A stretch of DNA of 60,000 nucleotides, taken from the NCBI RefSeq assembly GCF_900069005.2, contig NZ_LN831273.1, positions 1 through 60,000 on the forward strand, written 5' to 3'. The number at the start of each line of letters is the position of its first letter. Position 1 is the stretch's first letter. This document shows positions 59,208 to 60,000 of the stretch, piece by piece. The notes under the pieces are model-generated. The model saw nothing but the letters and a program-made list of their open reading frames with translations, did not search any database and had not been told where the DNA came from. Position numbers and translations under genes: made by a program. The stretch comes from Paenibacillus sp. GM2 (GTDB lineage Bacteria; Bacillota; Bacilli; Paenibacillales; Paenibacillaceae).

Positions 59208-59471
59208 GTGAGAATTATTCTAATAGGTGTATTAGCGGTTTCTTTGCTTTTGCTGCTGTATGTGGTCTTTTCACGTAAGTTAGGTCTAGCCTGGTTAACC
59301 CGGATAGGACTGCATATTGTCCTGGCCGCGTTAGGGATCTATATCATCAATTTTTCCGGATTATTGACCGAGGCATACATCCCTCTGAACCCGATTACAA
59401 TTAGTACGGCGCTTGTGCTCGGATTGCCAGGGGTGGCCCTTCTGCTAGGGTTAAAATTAACTATGATTTGA
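59208..59471 (+). CDS. bofA: Pro-SigK processing inhibitor BofA
   Basis: BofA is a small membrane protein of the mother cell that holds the SpoIVFB protease inactive until the forespore signals, so that SigK activation is timed. The 87-aa product, starting at GTG 59208, has the same length as B. subtilis BofA. It has two to three hydrophobic segments (1-20, about 30-55 and 65-85) and the ending PINT-like VPLNPITISTALVLGLPGVA. The frame extends 40 codons up, but there is no fitting site there; an aaggatgg site precedes the GTG. Position before the rRNA operon is conserved. Confidence 0.9.
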   Translation: MRIILIGVLAVSLLLLLYVVFSRKLGLAWLTRIGLHIVLAALGIYIINFSGLLTEAYIPLNPITISTALVLGLPGVALLLGLKLTMI

Positions 59472-59474
59472 CTG

Positions 59475-59600
59475 TTGACGGGCAATCTGTTTCTGTGGTA
59501 CATTATTAATCGCTTCTCTAAGAGGTCAAGCTGTTCTGATAACTTCAGAAAATAAAGTTAAAAAAACTTCTTGACATAAACGAGGCGAACATGATATATT
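59475..59600 (+). promoter_or_regulatory. Tandem promoters of the second rRNA operon
   Basis: The first is TTGACG (59475-59480), 18 bases, TACATT (59499-59504). The second is TTGACA (59571-59576), 18 bases, TATATT (59595-59600), about 150 bases before 16S. A boxA-like antitermination site with gatctttgaaaactgaac follows at about 59646-59663. Confidence 0.75.
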
Positions 59601-59752
59601 ATAAAGGTCGCTGCTGAGAACGAAAGCGACGCTAAAAACGAAGTTGATCTTTGAAAACTGAACAACGAGTGAGCGGGTTTCACGTCAAGTGAAATCTAAG
59701 AAATAAGTCAGATTCAAAATGAGCTAATCGCTCTTTTCAATGAGTAACACTT

Positions 59753-60000
59753 TATTGGAGAGTTTGATCCTGGCTCAGGACGAACGCTGGCGGCGTGCCT
59801 AATACATGCAAGTCGAGCGGACTTGATGGAGAGCTTGCTCTCCAGAGAGTTAGCGGCGGACGGGTGAGTAACACGTAGGTAACCTGCCTGTAAGACTGGG
59901 ATAACTAGCGGAAACGTTAGCTAATACCGGATAATTTATTTTCTCGCATGGGGAAGTAATGAAAGACGGAGCAATCTGTCACTTGCAGATGGACCTGCGG
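59753..60000 (+). rRNA. 16S ribosomal RNA, 5' end (partial)
   Basis: The 5' region begins tattggagagtttgatcctg and carries acgaacgctggcggcgtgcc and taatacatgcaagtcgagcg. The V1 loop (cttgatggagagcttgctct) and the V2 start are of the Paenibacillus type. The gene is cut by the window edge. Confidence 0.96.

Overview
This 60 kb window is ordinary chromosome from an endospore-forming Gram-positive bacterium, almost certainly Paenibacillus or a close relative. The 5' end of the 16S gene, moderate GC, strong Shine-Dalgarno sites with many TTG/GTG starts, and spore and Bacillales markers (spo0F, bofA, yaaL, an sspP-like gene, ywhD, rpoE delta) all agree. The species cannot be read from the sequence. 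No transposase, phage gene or CRISPR array was seen.

Layout. An rRNA operon ends at the left edge (23S end, 5S) and another begins at the right edge (16S, two promoters). Region 0.4-10.6 kb is oriC-side housekeeping: an ECF-type sigma factor, a ClpP, guaB, dacA, pdxST, serS, tRNA-Ser, an sspP-like gene, a YitT-family protein and tadA. Region 10.6-20 kb holds a DnaA-box cluster in front of a PAS sensor kinase, rluF, motAB, a small cytochrome c, and two NlpC/P60 wall hydrolases. Each hydrolase has its own c-di-AMP (ydaO) riboswitch and the same upstream WalR-like box. Region 20-34 kb has an M1 peptidase, ywhD, a CPx metal ATPase with its ArsR repressor, a pbpG-type class A PBP, speE-speB-ywiB-argS and a subtilase. 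Region 34.5-43.5 kb is the conserved block rpoE, pyrG (CTP-sensing attenuator), spo0F, fbaA, murA, rho, a radical SAM gene and rpmE. A GH18 protein follows.

The accessory region of most interest is 44.9-55.2 kb. It holds fdrA, a DUF1116 gene, a DUF2877 gene, carbamate kinase, a permease, a CodA-like amidohydrolase with substituted catalytic residues, then a soluble sensor kinase and an OmpR-type regulator. By family knowledge the first three proteins resemble the oxamate carbamoyltransferase subunits of anaerobic allantoin use. I infer a ureide or N-heterocycle fermentation module that makes ATP from carbamoyl phosphate. The substrate is unknown.

Region 55.2-60 kb returns to oriC-side genes: SRP RNA, dnaX, the YbaB/EbfC gene, recR, yaaL, bofA and the second rRNA operon. 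In B. subtilis tadA, SRP RNA and dnaX are neighbours. Here about 45 kb separates tadA from the SRP RNA and dnaX, and much of that is a block that lies elsewhere in B. subtilis. Start sites were moved from the longest open frame where a Shine-Dalgarno site or a family alignment favoured another codon; the reasons are in each entry.
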